Source: Cupriavidus necator
Lineage (GTDB): Bacteria; Pseudomonadota; Gammaproteobacteria; Burkholderiales; Burkholderiaceae
Assembly (NCBI RefSeq): GCF_013141915.1
Contig: NZ_SROX01000008.1
Location: 62,001-126,000 of the forward strand
Length of the DNA stretch: 64,000 nucleotides
Direction: 5' to 3'
A program made the position numbers and the translations under genes. Below are positions 53,100 through 62,335 of the stretch, piece by piece. A model generated the notes under the pieces. The model was given only the letters and a program-made list of their open reading frames with translations, was not told the origin of the DNA and did not search any database. Each line of letters starts with the position of its first letter. Positions within the stretch are counted from its first letter, which is position 1.

Positions 53100-54113
53100 T
53101 CAGTCGATCTTGGCGCCGGACTGCTGCACCACCTGGGCCCAGCGACGGATCTCGGCATGCTGGAACTGGCCGAACTGTTCCGGCGTGAATGCCGGGGTCT
53201 CGGAGCCGTTGTTAAGCCAGACTTGCTTGAGCTCCGGCGTGTTCAGCGCCTTCTCGGTCTCGGTGTAGAGGCGGTCGACGATGTCCTTGGGCGTGCCCTT
53301 GGGCACCCACATCGCGTACCACGTGGAGACGTCATAGTTGGGCACGCCGGCCTCGGCCGCGGTCGGCACGTTGGGGAAGGCGGCCGAGCGCTTGCTCGAA
53401 GCCACTGCCAGCGCCTTGATGCGGCCGGCGCGGATATGCTGCGCCGATGAACCCAGGCCATCGAACATCAGGTCGACCTGGCCTGCGATCAGGTCGGACA
53501 GTGCCGGGCCGGCGCCCTTGTAAGGGATATGGGTGATGAAGGTCTTGGTCTGGAGCTTGAACAGCTCGCCCGCCAGGTGGTGCGACGAGCCATTGCCGGC
53601 CGAGCCGTAGTTCAGCTTGCCGGGGTTGGCCTTGGCGTAGGCAATCAGCTCCTGCAGCGTATTGGCCTTGACGCGGTTGGGATTGACCACCACCACCTGC
53701 GGCGGCTGGGCGATCACCGTGACCGGGATGAAATCCTTCTCGATGTCGTAGTCCAGCTTCTTGTAGAACGACGGCGCGATGGCGTGGTGGGCGCCGCCGA
53801 TGAACACCGTGTAGCCGTCCGGCGCGGCCTTGGCCGCAATGCTGGCGCCGACCGTGCCGCCGGCGCCGCCGCGGTTGTCGATCACGAACTGCTTGCCTAG
53901 CTGCTTGGACAGCTGCGCGGTCAGCGGGCGCGCGAAGGCGTCGGTGCCGCCGCCGGCGGGGAACGGCACGATCACGGTGACCGGCTTGGACGGCCAGGTA
54001 TCGGCATGCGCGGCGGGGACGGCGAGCATGGCACCGGCACTGATGCCGGCCACGCCGAGGGCCATGCCGGCTGCGCGCGCGCAGGCGGCCAGGCTGAACT
54101 GACGACGATTCAT
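53100..54113 (-). CDS. Bug-family tripartite tricarboxylate receptor (TctC-like)
   Basis: This 337-residue periplasmic protein has a signal peptide (MNRRQFSLAACARAAG, ending AHA-DTWPSKP near residue 37) and the family start KPVTVIVPFPAGGGTD followed by the TxGK-type NRGGAGGTVGA. ATG 54113 has a GAGGAGA ribosome site. Bug proteins often lack dedicated membrane partners, as here: no TctA or TctB is in the window. Malonate as ligand is inferred from the cluster. Confidence 0.93.
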   Translation of the reverse strand: MNRRQFSLAACARAAGMALGVAGISAGAMLAVPAAHADTWPSKPVTVIVPFPAGGGTDAFARPLTAQLSKQLGKQFVIDNRGGAGGTVGASIAAKAAPDGYTVFIGGAHHAIAPSFYKKLDYDIEKDFIPVTVIAQPPQVVVVNPNRVKANTLQELIAYAKANPGKLNYGSAGNGSSHHLAGELFKLQTKTFITHIPYKGAGPALSDLIAGQVDLMFDGLGSSAQHIRAGRIKALAVASSKRSAAFPNVPTAAEAGVPNYDVSTWYAMWVPKGTPKDIVDRLYTETEKALNTPELKQVWLNNGSETPAFTPEQFGQFQHAEIRRWAQVVQQSGAKID

Positions 54114-54270
54114 CTTTGTCTCCTCTCTCTTCTGGAAAGTCAATCCGGTGGCCGCGCGCCGCCGGGGGCGCTGCGCGGCTGGCTTTGCTTCTACGACATG
54201 GTTCCCGACAAAACGACGCGGCGCGCGCGGCGCCGCGGGTGCGCGGGCGATTCCCGTGACCGGACCAGGG

Positions 54271-55728
54271 TCACAGCAGCTTCCCGACGCTACGGCTGAT
54301 GCGCGGGTTGCCCGCGCCCAGGCGTGCCAGATTGTCATCCAGCGCCTCGGGCACGTAAAGGTAATTGACCATCATGCCGCAGCTCTGGCTGCGGCCCTTG
54401 CGCGACAGGTCGGCGCCCCAGTTGAGCCGCTCCACGCAAGCACCGTTGCCCAGGTGGAAACGCGCTACCGGATCGGCCGGCATCGACTGGCTGCGTTCGC
54501 GCACCAGGAAATGCGCGGCCAGCGTCAGCGCGGTGTCGCGCACCACCGCATCGGCGGCGTCGGGCGCCAGCGCCTCGAGCCACGCGGCGCCGTCGGCGGG
54601 TGCGTTGCCGTGCCGCTCGCTCCAGCGCGCCAGCCGCTTGTCGCCCAGCATGCGCGCCACGGCGTCGCCGTCCTGCTTGCGCAGCCAGTCGGCAAACCCG
54701 GGAATCGGCGACAGCGTGGCGAACTGCTTCACCTTCGGGAACTCGCGCTGCACTTCCTCGATCACGCGCTTGAGCAGGAAGTTGCCGAAGCTGACGCCGC
54801 GCAGCCCCGCCTGCGTATTGCTGATCGAATAGAAGATCGCCCACTTGACGCGGCGCAGGTCTTCCAGCGGCGCGGCTTCGTCCAGCAGGGTGTGGACGTC
54901 GGCAGCCATCTCGGGGGCAAAGGCCACCTCGACAAAGATCAGCGGCTCGCGCGGGATGCGCGGGTGGAAGAAGGCGTAGCAGCGGCGGTCGGAATCCAGC
55001 CGGTTGCGCAGGTCGGTCCACGAGGCGATCTCGTGCACCGCCTCGTAGCGAATCAGCTTTTCCAGCAGCGACGCGGGCGAGTCCCAGGTGATCGGCTGCA
55101 GTTCGAGCAGGCCGACATCGAACCAGTTGGAGAACAACGCCTCGAGGTCTTCGTCTAGCGGACGCAGCCCGGGCATGCGGCGCTGCCAGCGCAGCATGTC
55201 GGCACGCAGCTGGATCAGGAAATGCAGGCCGCACGCACTGTTGCCGCGCTGGCCATGCAGCGCCGCCAGCCGCTTGAAGAAGCGGATGCGGGCGTTGGAC
55301 TGGGCCTGGCCCGGACCCGCCTGCGCGCGGCCGGCGCGCGCACCCTTGTCGCCATCGGCCGCGGCCGCCTCGCCGCTGCTGCTGGCCACCTCGGCCAGCA
55401 CTGCCAGCATGCCGCGCCGCGTGGCTTCGCCGGCGGCTTCGTATTCGGCCTGCCAGGCCTGCGCGGCGGCATTGGCGGCGCCGTCGGTCAGGCGCGCATC
55501 GAAGCACAGGCGCAGCTGCTCGCGCTGGCGGCGCGCCACGCGCGCCGCCAGCGGCGCCTCGCCATCGACCGGCGTGGCGGCCTTGGCATCGCTGGCATTG
55601 GCCTTGGCGTCGCCATCACCCTTGCGCCCCCACCAGCGGCCCAGCCGCGACAGGATATTGGAGCCCGACGGCTCGCTCTCGCCCAGCGGCGCGCTGATCT
55701 TCTGGTCACCCGTGTCGAAGGAGTTCAT
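54271..55728 (-). CDS. matA: Malonyl-CoA decarboxylase
   Basis: This 485-residue enzyme converts malonyl-CoA to acetyl-CoA and CO2. The C-terminal catalytic part has SISNTQAGLRGVSFGNFLLK with the conserved serine (about 300-319) and FHLGNGACVERLNWGADLS with the His (about 437-455). The N-terminal four-helix part contains a Gly/Ala-rich insert (GDKGARAGRAQAGPGQAQ). Start ATG 55728 has AGGCAGG upstream; ATG 55749 has no ribosome site. It supplies acetyl-CoA for growth on malonate. Confidence 0.94.
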   Translation of the reverse strand: MNSFDTGDQKISAPLGESEPSGSNILSRLGRWWGRKGDGDAKANASDAKAATPVDGEAPLAARVARRQREQLRLCFDARLTDGAANAAAQAWQAEYEAAGEATRRGMLAVLAEVASSSGEAAAADGDKGARAGRAQAGPGQAQSNARIRFFKRLAALHGQRGNSACGLHFLIQLRADMLRWQRRMPGLRPLDEDLEALFSNWFDVGLLELQPITWDSPASLLEKLIRYEAVHEIASWTDLRNRLDSDRRCYAFFHPRIPREPLIFVEVAFAPEMAADVHTLLDEAAPLEDLRRVKWAIFYSISNTQAGLRGVSFGNFLLKRVIEEVQREFPKVKQFATLSPIPGFADWLRKQDGDAVARMLGDKRLARWSERHGNAPADGAAWLEALAPDAADAVVRDTALTLAAHFLVRERSQSMPADPVARFHLGNGACVERLNWGADLSRKGRSQSCGMMVNYLYVPEALDDNLARLGAGNPRISRSVGKLL

Positions 55729-55798
55729 GCGGTACCTGCCTTGGTGCATCGATCGGAACGTGGGGGAAAAATTCGGACTGGCATAGCGCGCTCGGGAG

Positions 55799-56518
55799 CT
55801 AATCTTCCGCGCCCGCCACGTGCAAGGCCGGCGGCGCGCGCACGGCCTTTACGTCTTCCGCGATCGCGGCGCCGCCGGCATCGAGCGCCTGCAGCGCGGC
55901 GCGCTGGCGCAGCAAATGGGTCTTCATCATGGCTTCCGCGCCTTCCGGGTCGCGCGCCTTGAGCGCGGCAAACACGGTCAGGTGCTCGGCGCAGGATTCC
56001 TGGATCCGCCCCGGCAGCTTCAGGCTCTTGTGGCGCGACAGCCGCAGCACCTTGCGCAGGTCGCTGATCAGCCCGGTCAGCCAGCGGTTGCCCGCCAGCC
56101 GCTGGATCGCTTCATGGATCTGCGCGTTGGTCTCGTAGTAGGCGTCGATATCGCCGGCCTGCGCATAACGGGCCAGGTCGGCGTGCAGGCCGTCGAGCGC
56201 GTCGAGGTCGGCGCGCGTGGCGTTGCGGGCCGCTTCATAGGCGCAACGCCCTTCCAGCAGGGCCATCAGCGGGAAGATCTCGTCCAGGTCCTGCTCGGAC
56301 AGTTCATTGACGAAACAGCCGCGGCGCGGCTCCAGCCGCACCAGGCCCTCGGCGGCGAGGACTTTGAGCGCCTCGCGCAGCGGGGTGCGCGAGATGCCCA
56401 GCGTTTCGGCCATCGCGCTTTCATCGATCCATGCGCCGGGTACCAGCGTATGCGCGTCGATCATGGCGCGCAGCCGGTCTGCCACTTCCAGGTACAGCGC
56501 CTGCTGGACGATGCGCAT
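55799..56518 (-). CDS. GntR-family regulator with FCD domain, likely malonate cluster regulator
   Basis: This 239-residue regulator has an N-terminal winged helix at about 5-70 (GISRTPLREALKVLAAEGLV) and a C-terminal all-helical FCD domain. It is the first gene of the minus-strand cluster, 70 bases before the decarboxylase. MatR of other bacteria controls malonate genes in the same way; regulation by malonate or malonyl-CoA is inferred. Confidence 0.92.
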   Translation of the reverse strand: MRIVQQALYLEVADRLRAMIDAHTLVPGAWIDESAMAETLGISRTPLREALKVLAAEGLVRLEPRRGCFVNELSEQDLDEIFPLMALLEGRCAYEAARNATRADLDALDGLHADLARYAQAGDIDAYYETNAQIHEAIQRLAGNRWLTGLISDLRKVLRLSRHKSLKLPGRIQESCAEHLTVFAALKARDPEGAEAMMKTHLLRQRAALQALDAGGAAIAEDVKAVRAPPALHVAGAED

Positions 56519-56570
56519 GCCATCTCCTGTATCTCGCGGACCAACGGGCGTGTGCCCTCAGGTCATAATT

Positions 56571-56580
56571 CATAATTATG
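56571..56580. promoter_or_regulatory. Palindrome CATAATTATG before the GntR gene
   Basis: A perfect 10-base palindrome within ATAATTCATAATTATGGAT, 53 bases upstream of the GntR ATG. AT-rich palindromes are common operators for FCD-type GntR regulators, so autoregulation is plausible. Confidence 0.35.
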
Positions 56581-57015
56581 GATTAGGGCGCGAACGATAC
56601 AAGGAATTTCGATGCTGCACCGCAAGGTTCGGCATGCAGGGCAACTGAGGGATGCGGGAATGAGGTGCGGCGGGCGTTCCTTGCCTCCCCGCAAGGAACG
56701 CCCGCGCCTGAAAGAACTGCTAGTACCGCTTGATCATCGCGGGCGGACACGAATGCATCCGCCGCGTGGGTCCATGGATTGACCTGGCGCTGGCCCTGCG
56801 CCACCCCTGTTGCAAACGCGCTAAGCGCGTGGATTTTCCCGTGCCCTTTCATCCGTGCAGCGCGGCTAACGCAACTCGACCCCAAAAGCCGTACTCCCCC
56901 CTGGGCACTGCCGTGGCGGCTGTGGCTCGCCGCTCATCTTGTAACAAGAATACTAGCGATTTACGTGCCAATCGGGCTAAGCCCTTGATTTTATGGATGG
57001 CACTGGCTCGAAATT

Positions 57016-57061
57016 TGTTACAGGACGAGATCAGTGTAACAGAATGTTTCTGAAGTGTTAC
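57016..57061. promoter_or_regulatory. Three TGTTACA/TGTAACA motifs at 19 to 20 base spacing
   Basis: TGTTACA (57016-57022), TGTAACA (57035-57041) and TGTTAC (57056-57061) alternate in orientation with centres 19 and about 20 bases apart, close to two helical turns. A fourth related site CTTGTAACAAG lies at 56938. They stand upstream of the DUF898 gene. The regular spacing suggests cooperative binding; the protein is unknown. Confidence 0.35.
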
Positions 57062-57271
57062 GAGGGTTTTCCATGGTGAGGACCTTGCGGCATAGGCCGA
57101 GCGCAAGCTCCGATGCAATTTGTGCCGTCGGCGGTATTTATCGGTGTCAAAATGTGAGGCCGTCGCCGCAATTGCCCTGGGTGGCATCGTTGCGATTTTG
57201 AAACAGCGCCGGCCACCGCGATTTTCTCGCTGGTTTCCCTGTATCAATCGCACATCCCTGGAGTTCACGCC

Positions 57272-58363
57272 ATGCAAGCTGGCAGCAGCGATTTCACACT
57301 GGCCCCCGCCCGGGCAGAACCGACAACACCCGCCGGCCCGCGCGCGGCCCCACTGCGGCCGCTCGGTCTTCGCTTCACCGGGTCGGGCTCCGAGTATTTC
57401 CGTATCTGGATCGTCAATGCGCTGCTGACCATCGTTACCTTCGGCGTCTATTCGGCCTGGGCCAAGGTGCGCACGCTGCAGTATTTCTATCGCAATACTC
57501 AGCTGGACGGCGCCAGCTTCGACTACCACGGCAAGCCCTCGACCATCCTGAAAGGCCGTGCCATCGTGTTTGCGCTGGTGCTTGCCTTCCAGTTTGCCTC
57601 GACCTTCTCGCCCTTCCTGGCGCTGGCGATGCTGCTGGTGCTGCTGGCGGTGTTCCCGTTGTTGCTGGTGCGCTCGCTGCGGTTCCGCATGGCCAACTCC
57701 AGCTACCGCGGCCTGCGTTTCGCCTTCACCGGCGGCGATGCCGCGGCCTACCAGGTGTTTGTGCTGTGGCCGCTCGCGGCGGTGGCCACGCTGGGCTTGC
57801 TCGGGCCGGTGGCGCACCAGCGCTTCAAGCGCTACCAGCACAACCACACCCGCTTCGGCACCGCACCGTTCGGCTTCCACGCCGGTGCGGGCGATTTCTA
57901 CCGCGCCTATCTGCGTGCCTTCGGCGTGGTGCTGGCGGCCACGCTGGTGGCGGCCGTGGCCGGCTTCGTGATGGCGCCGGGCATCGGCAATTTCGGCGCG
58001 GCGGCGCTGCTTGGCTTAGGCATCGCCGGCTTCTACCTGGGCATGCTGGCGGTCAGTCCCTACCTGAGGGCGCGGCTGCAGAACGTGGTGTGGAGCCACA
58101 CCACGCTGGCGCCGCACGCCTTCCGCAGCGAGGTGGGGGCCGCCCGCCTGATCTTTATCTTCGTCACCAACCTGATTGCCACCGTGCTGACACTCGGCCT
58201 GTTCCTGCCGTTCGCGCGCGTGCGCACCGCGCGCTACCGGCTGCAATGCGTGACCATGCTGACGGCCGGCTCCCTCGACAGTTTCGTCGCCGGCGAGGTC
58301 CAGCAGGTGGGGGCACTGGGAGACGCGGCGGTAGACTGGTACGACATCGACATCGCGCTCTGA
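57272..58363 (+). CDS. DUF898 (YjgN-family) membrane protein
   Basis: This 363-residue inner membrane protein has the DUF898 start LRFTGSGSEYFRIWIVNALLTIV (about 33-55) and a second copy of the pattern further on (SHTTLAPHAFRSEVGAARLIFIFVTN). FGVYSAWAKVRTLQYFYRNTQ and FLPFARVRTARYRLQ are the matching membrane-exit segments of the two halves, so the protein looks like an internal duplication. About eight helices are expected. An M48 protease follows six bases later. Function unknown. Confidence 0.9.
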   Translation: MQAGSSDFTLAPARAEPTTPAGPRAAPLRPLGLRFTGSGSEYFRIWIVNALLTIVTFGVYSAWAKVRTLQYFYRNTQLDGASFDYHGKPSTILKGRAIVFALVLAFQFASTFSPFLALAMLLVLLAVFPLLLVRSLRFRMANSSYRGLRFAFTGGDAAAYQVFVLWPLAAVATLGLLGPVAHQRFKRYQHNHTRFGTAPFGFHAGAGDFYRAYLRAFGVVLAATLVAAVAGFVMAPGIGNFGAAALLGLGIAGFYLGMLAVSPYLRARLQNVVWSHTTLAPHAFRSEVGAARLIFIFVTNLIATVLTLGLFLPFARVRTARYRLQCVTMLTAGSLDSFVAGEVQQVGALGDAAVDWYDIDIAL

Positions 58364-58369
58364 CGCGCC

Positions 58370-59389
58370 ATGATCCCGGTCACCTTCTTCGACGGCCGCT
58401 CGTCACGCGCGCATCCGGCCACGCTGGCGGTGGAAGCGCAGCAAGCCGTGCTGCGCGACGCCGACGGCGCTGAACTGCGGCGCGCGCCGCTGTCGCAGCT
58501 GCGCGTGTCGGAACGCGTGCGGCGCGCGCCCCGGCTGGTCACGTTTGATGACGGCGCCTTCTGCGAGGTCACGGACCATGCCGCCTTCGACCGCCTGCTG
58601 GCCGCCACCGGCCACCGCGACGGCCTGGTGGCGCGCGCGCAGAACAGCTGGCGCCTGGCCGGCCTTGCCGTGGCGGCGCTGGTGGCGCTGCTGGTGCTGG
58701 GCTACTACATCTTGCTGCCGTGGGGCGCGGGCATGATGGCACGCGCGGTGCCACCCGACCTCGAGGCCCGGCTCGGCCAGTTGACGCTGGCGAGCCTGGA
58801 CAACGGCATGGTCGGCCCGACCCAGCTGCCGGCCGCCGAGCAGGCGCGCATCCGTGCCAGCTTTGCGGCCCTGCGGCGCCCGCGCGACGCCGCACACGAC
58901 TACCGGATCGAATTCCGCCAGGGCGGCGAAATCGGCGCCAATGCGCTGGCCTTGCCGGGCGGCACCATCATCGTCACCGACGAGCTGGTGCGCCTGGCGG
59001 GCACGGGTCCAGGCCTGATGGGGGTGCTGGCCCATGAAGCGGGCCACGTCGCGCGACGCCACGGGCTGCAGCAGGTGATCCAGGGGTCGGCACTGGCCGC
59101 GCTGTCGGCCTATCTGTTCGGCGATATCTCGTCGGTGCTGGCAGGAGTCCCCGCCGCCATGCTGACCTTGCGCTATTCACGCGACCACGAGCGCGAGGCC
59201 GACGCCTATGCCATCGACATCATGCAGCGCAACGGCCTGCCCCCGGCGGCGCTGGCCGACGTGCTGGTGGCACTGGAACAACGCGCAGCCAAGCCGGCCG
59301 ACGCGCAGGCGGGACGTAGCGAAGAGTTCCTGTCGACGCATCCGCACACCCAGGCGCGCATCGACGCGCTGCGCCGCGCCGACAAGTAG
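58370..59389 (+). CDS. M48-family membrane-anchored metalloprotease
   Basis: This 339-residue protein has an N-terminal cytoplasmic part, one helix at about 95-117 (LAGLAVAALVALLVLGYYILL) and a zinc protease domain. HEAGH at about 222-226 gives two zinc ligands and the catalytic Glu; EADAYAIDIM near 275 gives the third ligand. M48 proteases degrade or clip misfolded periplasmic or membrane proteins. It directly follows the DUF898 gene and is probably cotranscribed with it. The DUF898 protein may be a partner or substrate (inference). Confidence 0.92.
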   Translation: MIPVTFFDGRSSRAHPATLAVEAQQAVLRDADGAELRRAPLSQLRVSERVRRAPRLVTFDDGAFCEVTDHAAFDRLLAATGHRDGLVARAQNSWRLAGLAVAALVALLVLGYYILLPWGAGMMARAVPPDLEARLGQLTLASLDNGMVGPTQLPAAEQARIRASFAALRRPRDAAHDYRIEFRQGGEIGANALALPGGTIIVTDELVRLAGTGPGLMGVLAHEAGHVARRHGLQQVIQGSALAALSAYLFGDISSVLAGVPAAMLTLRYSRDHEREADAYAIDIMQRNGLPPAALADVLVALEQRAAKPADAQAGRSEEFLSTHPHTQARIDALRRADK

Positions 59390-59395
59390 CTGGGC

Positions 59396-60214
59396 TCAGG
59401 CCGCCGGCTGCGGCGCGCCGGCGCCAGGCTGGCGGCGGTAGGCCCAGATCACCATGGCAATGCCCGCCAGGATCATCGGCAGGCTCAGCCACTGCCCCAT
59501 CGACAGCTTCAGCGCCAGCAGGCCCAGGAAGTTGTCGGGCTCGCGCGCGAATTCCGCGGCGAAGCGGAACGCGCCGTAGCCGATCAGGAAGACGCCCGAC
59601 ACCGCCCCCATCGGGCGCGGCTTGCGCGCGAACAGCCACAGGATGATGAACAGCGCCACGCCCTCGCCGGCAAACTGGTAAAGCTGCGACGGATGGCGCG
59701 GGATGTTGTCGCCGGCCTGCGGGAAGATCATGCCCCATGGCAGGTCGGTGGCGCGGCCCCACAGCTCGCCGTTGATGAAGTTGCCGATGCGCCCGGCCGC
59801 CAGCCCGCAGGGGATCATCGGCGCGATGAAGTCGGTCACTTCCATCCAGTGGCGCCGGCGCAGCCTGCCGAACAGCCACATGGCCACCACCACCCCGAGG
59901 AAGCCGCCATGGAAGGCCATGCCACCTTCCCATACCTTGAAGATCTCCAGCGGATGCGACAGGTAGTAGGAAGGCTTGTAGAACAGCACGTAGCCCAGCC
60001 GCCCGCCCAGGATCACGCCCAGCACACCGAAGAACAGCATGTCGTCCAGGTCGCGCGTGGTCCAGCCCTTGGCGGCGATGTGCGGCTGGCGGATGCGCAG
60101 GCGCCCGAACCACAGGAACATGACGAACCCGGCCAGGTACATCAGCCCGTACCAGCGGATCGCAAGCGGGCCCAGATGGATGGCAACCGGGTCGAACTGG
60201 GGATGAATCAGCAT
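59396..60214 (-). CDS. lgt: Prolipoprotein diacylglyceryl transferase
   Basis: This 272-residue inner membrane enzyme attaches diacylglycerol to the lipobox cysteine of lipoproteins. [20 protein letters not shown] opens the protein, [12 protein letters not shown] contains the conserved His, and [18 protein letters not shown] is the Lgt signature. Seven helices fit the family. I use ATG 60214; the frame extends to 60301. It converges on the M48 gene six bases away. Confidence 0.97.
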   Translation of the reverse strand: MLIHPQFDPVAIHLGPLAIRWYGLMYLAGFVMFLWFGRLRIRQPHIAAKGWTTRDLDDMLFFGVLGVILGGRLGYVLFYKPSYYLSHPLEIFKVWEGGMAFHGGFLGVVVAMWLFGRLRRRHWMEVTDFIAPMIPCGLAAGRIGNFINGELWGRATDLPWGMIFPQAGDNIPRHPSQLYQFAGEGVALFIILWLFARKPRPMGAVSGVFLIGYGAFRFAAEFAREPDNFLGLLALKLSMGQWLSLPMILAGIAMVIWAYRRQPGAGAPQPAA

Positions 60215-60418
60215 GTTGGCGTGAATGGTGGTTGTGAAGGTCGCGACTGGATTCAGCCAGACCAGGCCAGGTTCGACGTCCGGGTGCGGCGAAGGTTGCA
60301 CCGCGACGCCGGCACCAGGCCCGCGCGCGCATCGTAGCCCGTAATGATGTCACAAAACCCCACCCGCCTCGGCGGCCAGCCCACCAGCCTGGGGCGCGAT
60401 CACGGCCGAATAATCCAT

Positions 60419-60447
60419 TTGACACACTAAAACGCAGGCGTCATTCT
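60419..60447 (+). promoter_or_regulatory. Candidate promoter for ilvD
   Basis: A consensus -35 TTGACA (60419-60424) is followed after 17 bases by a weak -10 CATTCT (60442-60447), about 68 bases before the ilvD ATG. Confidence 0.4.
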
Positions 60448-60514
60448 TGGCCCGCAACATCGCCTGCCATGCCGTTGCGTGGCGGCATAGAACGAAAATT
60501 CCGGAGACTCCACC

Positions 60515-62188
60515 ATGGCATTCAACAAGCGCTCCCGGCATATCACGCAAGGCGTGGCGCGTTCCCCCAACCGCTCGATGTACTACGCGCTCGGCTACCA
60601 GAAGGAAGACTTCGACAAGCCGATGGTGGGCATCGCCAACGGCCATTCGACCATCACGCCGTGTAACGCCGGCCTGCAGCGCCTGGCCGACGCGGCCATC
60701 GACGCGATACGGGCCGCTGGCGCCAACCCGCAGGTGTTTGGTACCCCCACCATCTCGGACGGCATGTCGATGGGCACCGAGGGCATGAAGTACTCGCTGA
60801 TCTCCCGCGAAGTCATCGCCGACTGCATCGAGACCGCGGCCCAGGGCCAGTGGATGGATGGCGTGGTAGTGATCGGCGGCTGCGACAAGAACATGCCGGG
60901 CGGCATGATCGCGCTGGCGCGCACCAACGTGCCGGGCATCTACGTCTATGGCGGCACCATCAGGCCGGGCCACTGGAAGGGCAAGGACCTGACCATCGTG
61001 TCGTCGTTCGAGGCCGTCGGCGAGTTCACCGCAGGGCGCATGAGCGAGGAAGACTTCGAAGGGGTGGAACGGAACGCCTGCCCGTCCACCGGCTCGTGCG
61101 GCGGCATGTACACCGCCAACACCATGAGCTCTTCGTTCGAGGCGCTGGGCATGTCGCTGCTGTACTCGTCGACCATGGCCAACCCGGACCAGGAAAAGGT
61201 CGACAGCGCCGCCGAATCGGCGCGCGTGCTGGTCGAGGCCGTCAAGCGGGATCTGAAGCCGCGCGACATCATCACGCGCCGCTCGATCGAAAACGCAGTG
61301 GCGCTGATCATGGCCACCGGCGGCTCGACCAACGCGGTGCTGCACTACCTGGCAATCGCGCATGCCGCCGAAGTGGAATGGACCATCGACGACTTCGAGC
61401 GCATCCGCCGCAAGGTGCCGGTGATCTGCAACCTGAAGCCCTCGGGCCAGTACGTGGCCACCGACCTGCACCGCGCCGGCGGCATCCCGCAGGTCATGAA
61501 GATCCTGCTCAAGGCGGGCCTCTTGCATGGTGATTGCCTGACCATCACCGGCCGCACGCTGGCTGAAGAGCTGGAGAGCGTGCCCGACACCCCACGCGCC
61601 GACCAGGACGTGATCCTGCCCATCGAACAGGCGCTCTACGCCGAGGGCCACCTGGCCATCCTGAAGGGCAACCTGGCCGAAGAAGGCGCGGTGGCCAAGA
61701 TCAGCGGCCTGAAGAACCCGGTGATCACCGGCCCGGCGCGGGTGTTCGAGGACGAGCAGAGCGCGATGGACGCCATCCTGGCCGACCGGATCAACGCCGG
61801 GGACATCCTGGTGCTGCGCTACCTGGGGCCCAAGGGCGGTCCCGGCATGCCGGAAATGCTGGCGCCAACCTCGGCCATCATCGGCAAGGGGCTGGGCGAG
61901 TCGGTCGGCTTCATCACCGACGGCCGCTTCTCGGGTGGCACCTGGGGCATGGTGGTCGGCCACGTCGCGCCCGAAGCTTACGTGGGCGGCACCATCGCGC
62001 TGGTGCAGGAAGGCGACTCGATCACCATCGACGCGCACCAGTTGCTGCTGCAGCTGAACGTGCCGGACGAAGAACTGGCCAGGCGCCGCGCCGGCTGGAA
62101 GGCGCCGGCACCGCGCTATACGCGCGGGGTGCTGGCGAAGTTTGCGCGACTGGCGTCGACGGCGAGCAAGGGGGCGGTGACGGACTGA
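60515..62188 (+). CDS. ilvD: Dihydroxy-acid dehydratase
   Basis: This 557-residue Fe-S enzyme makes the 2-oxo acids in valine and isoleucine synthesis. Cysteines in [18 protein letters not shown] (about 121-130) and [18 protein letters not shown] (about 189-206) are the family ligands. The C-terminal [16 protein letters not shown] is the second family signature. An upstream GGAGA ribosome site precedes the ATG. A strong terminator follows. Confidence 0.97.
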   Translation: MAFNKRSRHITQGVARSPNRSMYYALGYQKEDFDKPMVGIANGHSTITPCNAGLQRLADAAIDAIRAAGANPQVFGTPTISDGMSMGTEGMKYSLISREVIADCIETAAQGQWMDGVVVIGGCDKNMPGGMIALARTNVPGIYVYGGTIRPGHWKGKDLTIVSSFEAVGEFTAGRMSEEDFEGVERNACPSTGSCGGMYTANTMSSSFEALGMSLLYSSTMANPDQEKVDSAAESARVLVEAVKRDLKPRDIITRRSIENAVALIMATGGSTNAVLHYLAIAHAAEVEWTIDDFERIRRKVPVICNLKPSGQYVATDLHRAGGIPQVMKILLKAGLLHGDCLTITGRTLAEELESVPDTPRADQDVILPIEQALYAEGHLAILKGNLAEEGAVAKISGLKNPVITGPARVFEDEQSAMDAILADRINAGDILVLRYLGPKGGPGMPEMLAPTSAIIGKGLGESVGFITDGRFSGGTWGMVVGHVAPEAYVGGTIALVQEGDSITIDAHQLLLQLNVPDEELARRRAGWKAPAPRYTRGVLAKFARLASTASKGAVTD

Positions 62189-62209
62189 TCAGGGAAGCGG
62201 TGGATGGCG

Positions 62210-62238
62210 AAAAGCCTGCGCGAGCCGCAGGCTTTTTT
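62210..62238 (+). terminator. Intrinsic terminator after ilvD
   Basis: AGCCTGCG (62213-62220) pairs perfectly with CGCAGGCT (62226-62233) around CGAGC, preceded by AAA and followed by a T run to 62238. Confidence 0.92.
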
Positions 62239-62263
62239 GTTGACTCGCGGCTTATAGCCAGGC

Positions 62264-62313
62264 CACCTGTTTTCTCCCCTCTCCCTCTGGGAGAGGGGAG
62301 AAAACCGCAGGTG
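62264..62313. repeat. Long hairpin repeat, relative of the one at 50571
   Basis: TTTTCTCCCCTCTCCC (62270-62285) and GGGAGAGGGGAGAAAA (62289-62304) pair perfectly around TCT. An outer pair CACCTG (62264-62269) and CAGGTG (62308-62313) extends the stem after a CCG bulge. It lies between the convergent ilvD and DUF2486 genes. Confidence 0.85.
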
Positions 62314-62335
62314 CAGGACGGGGCAAGGGCTTGCT

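Larger units (their letters stand above)
56519..57271. other. Non-coding region of about 750 bases with possible operators
   Basis: No reliable gene is seen; a 100-codon frame at 56583-56885 on the minus strand has no recognisable domain. The region is notably more AT-rich than its neighbours. It holds the palindrome CATAATTATG (56571-56580) next to the GntR gene, the palindrome CTTGTAACAAG (56938-56948) and a series of TGTTAC-type motifs (57016-57061). Confidence 0.6.

Noticed and set aside
56583..56885. 100-codon minus-strand open frame in the long intergenic region
   Set aside because: It has no domain, no good ribosome site and unremarkable composition. I cannot exclude a gene, but do not support one.
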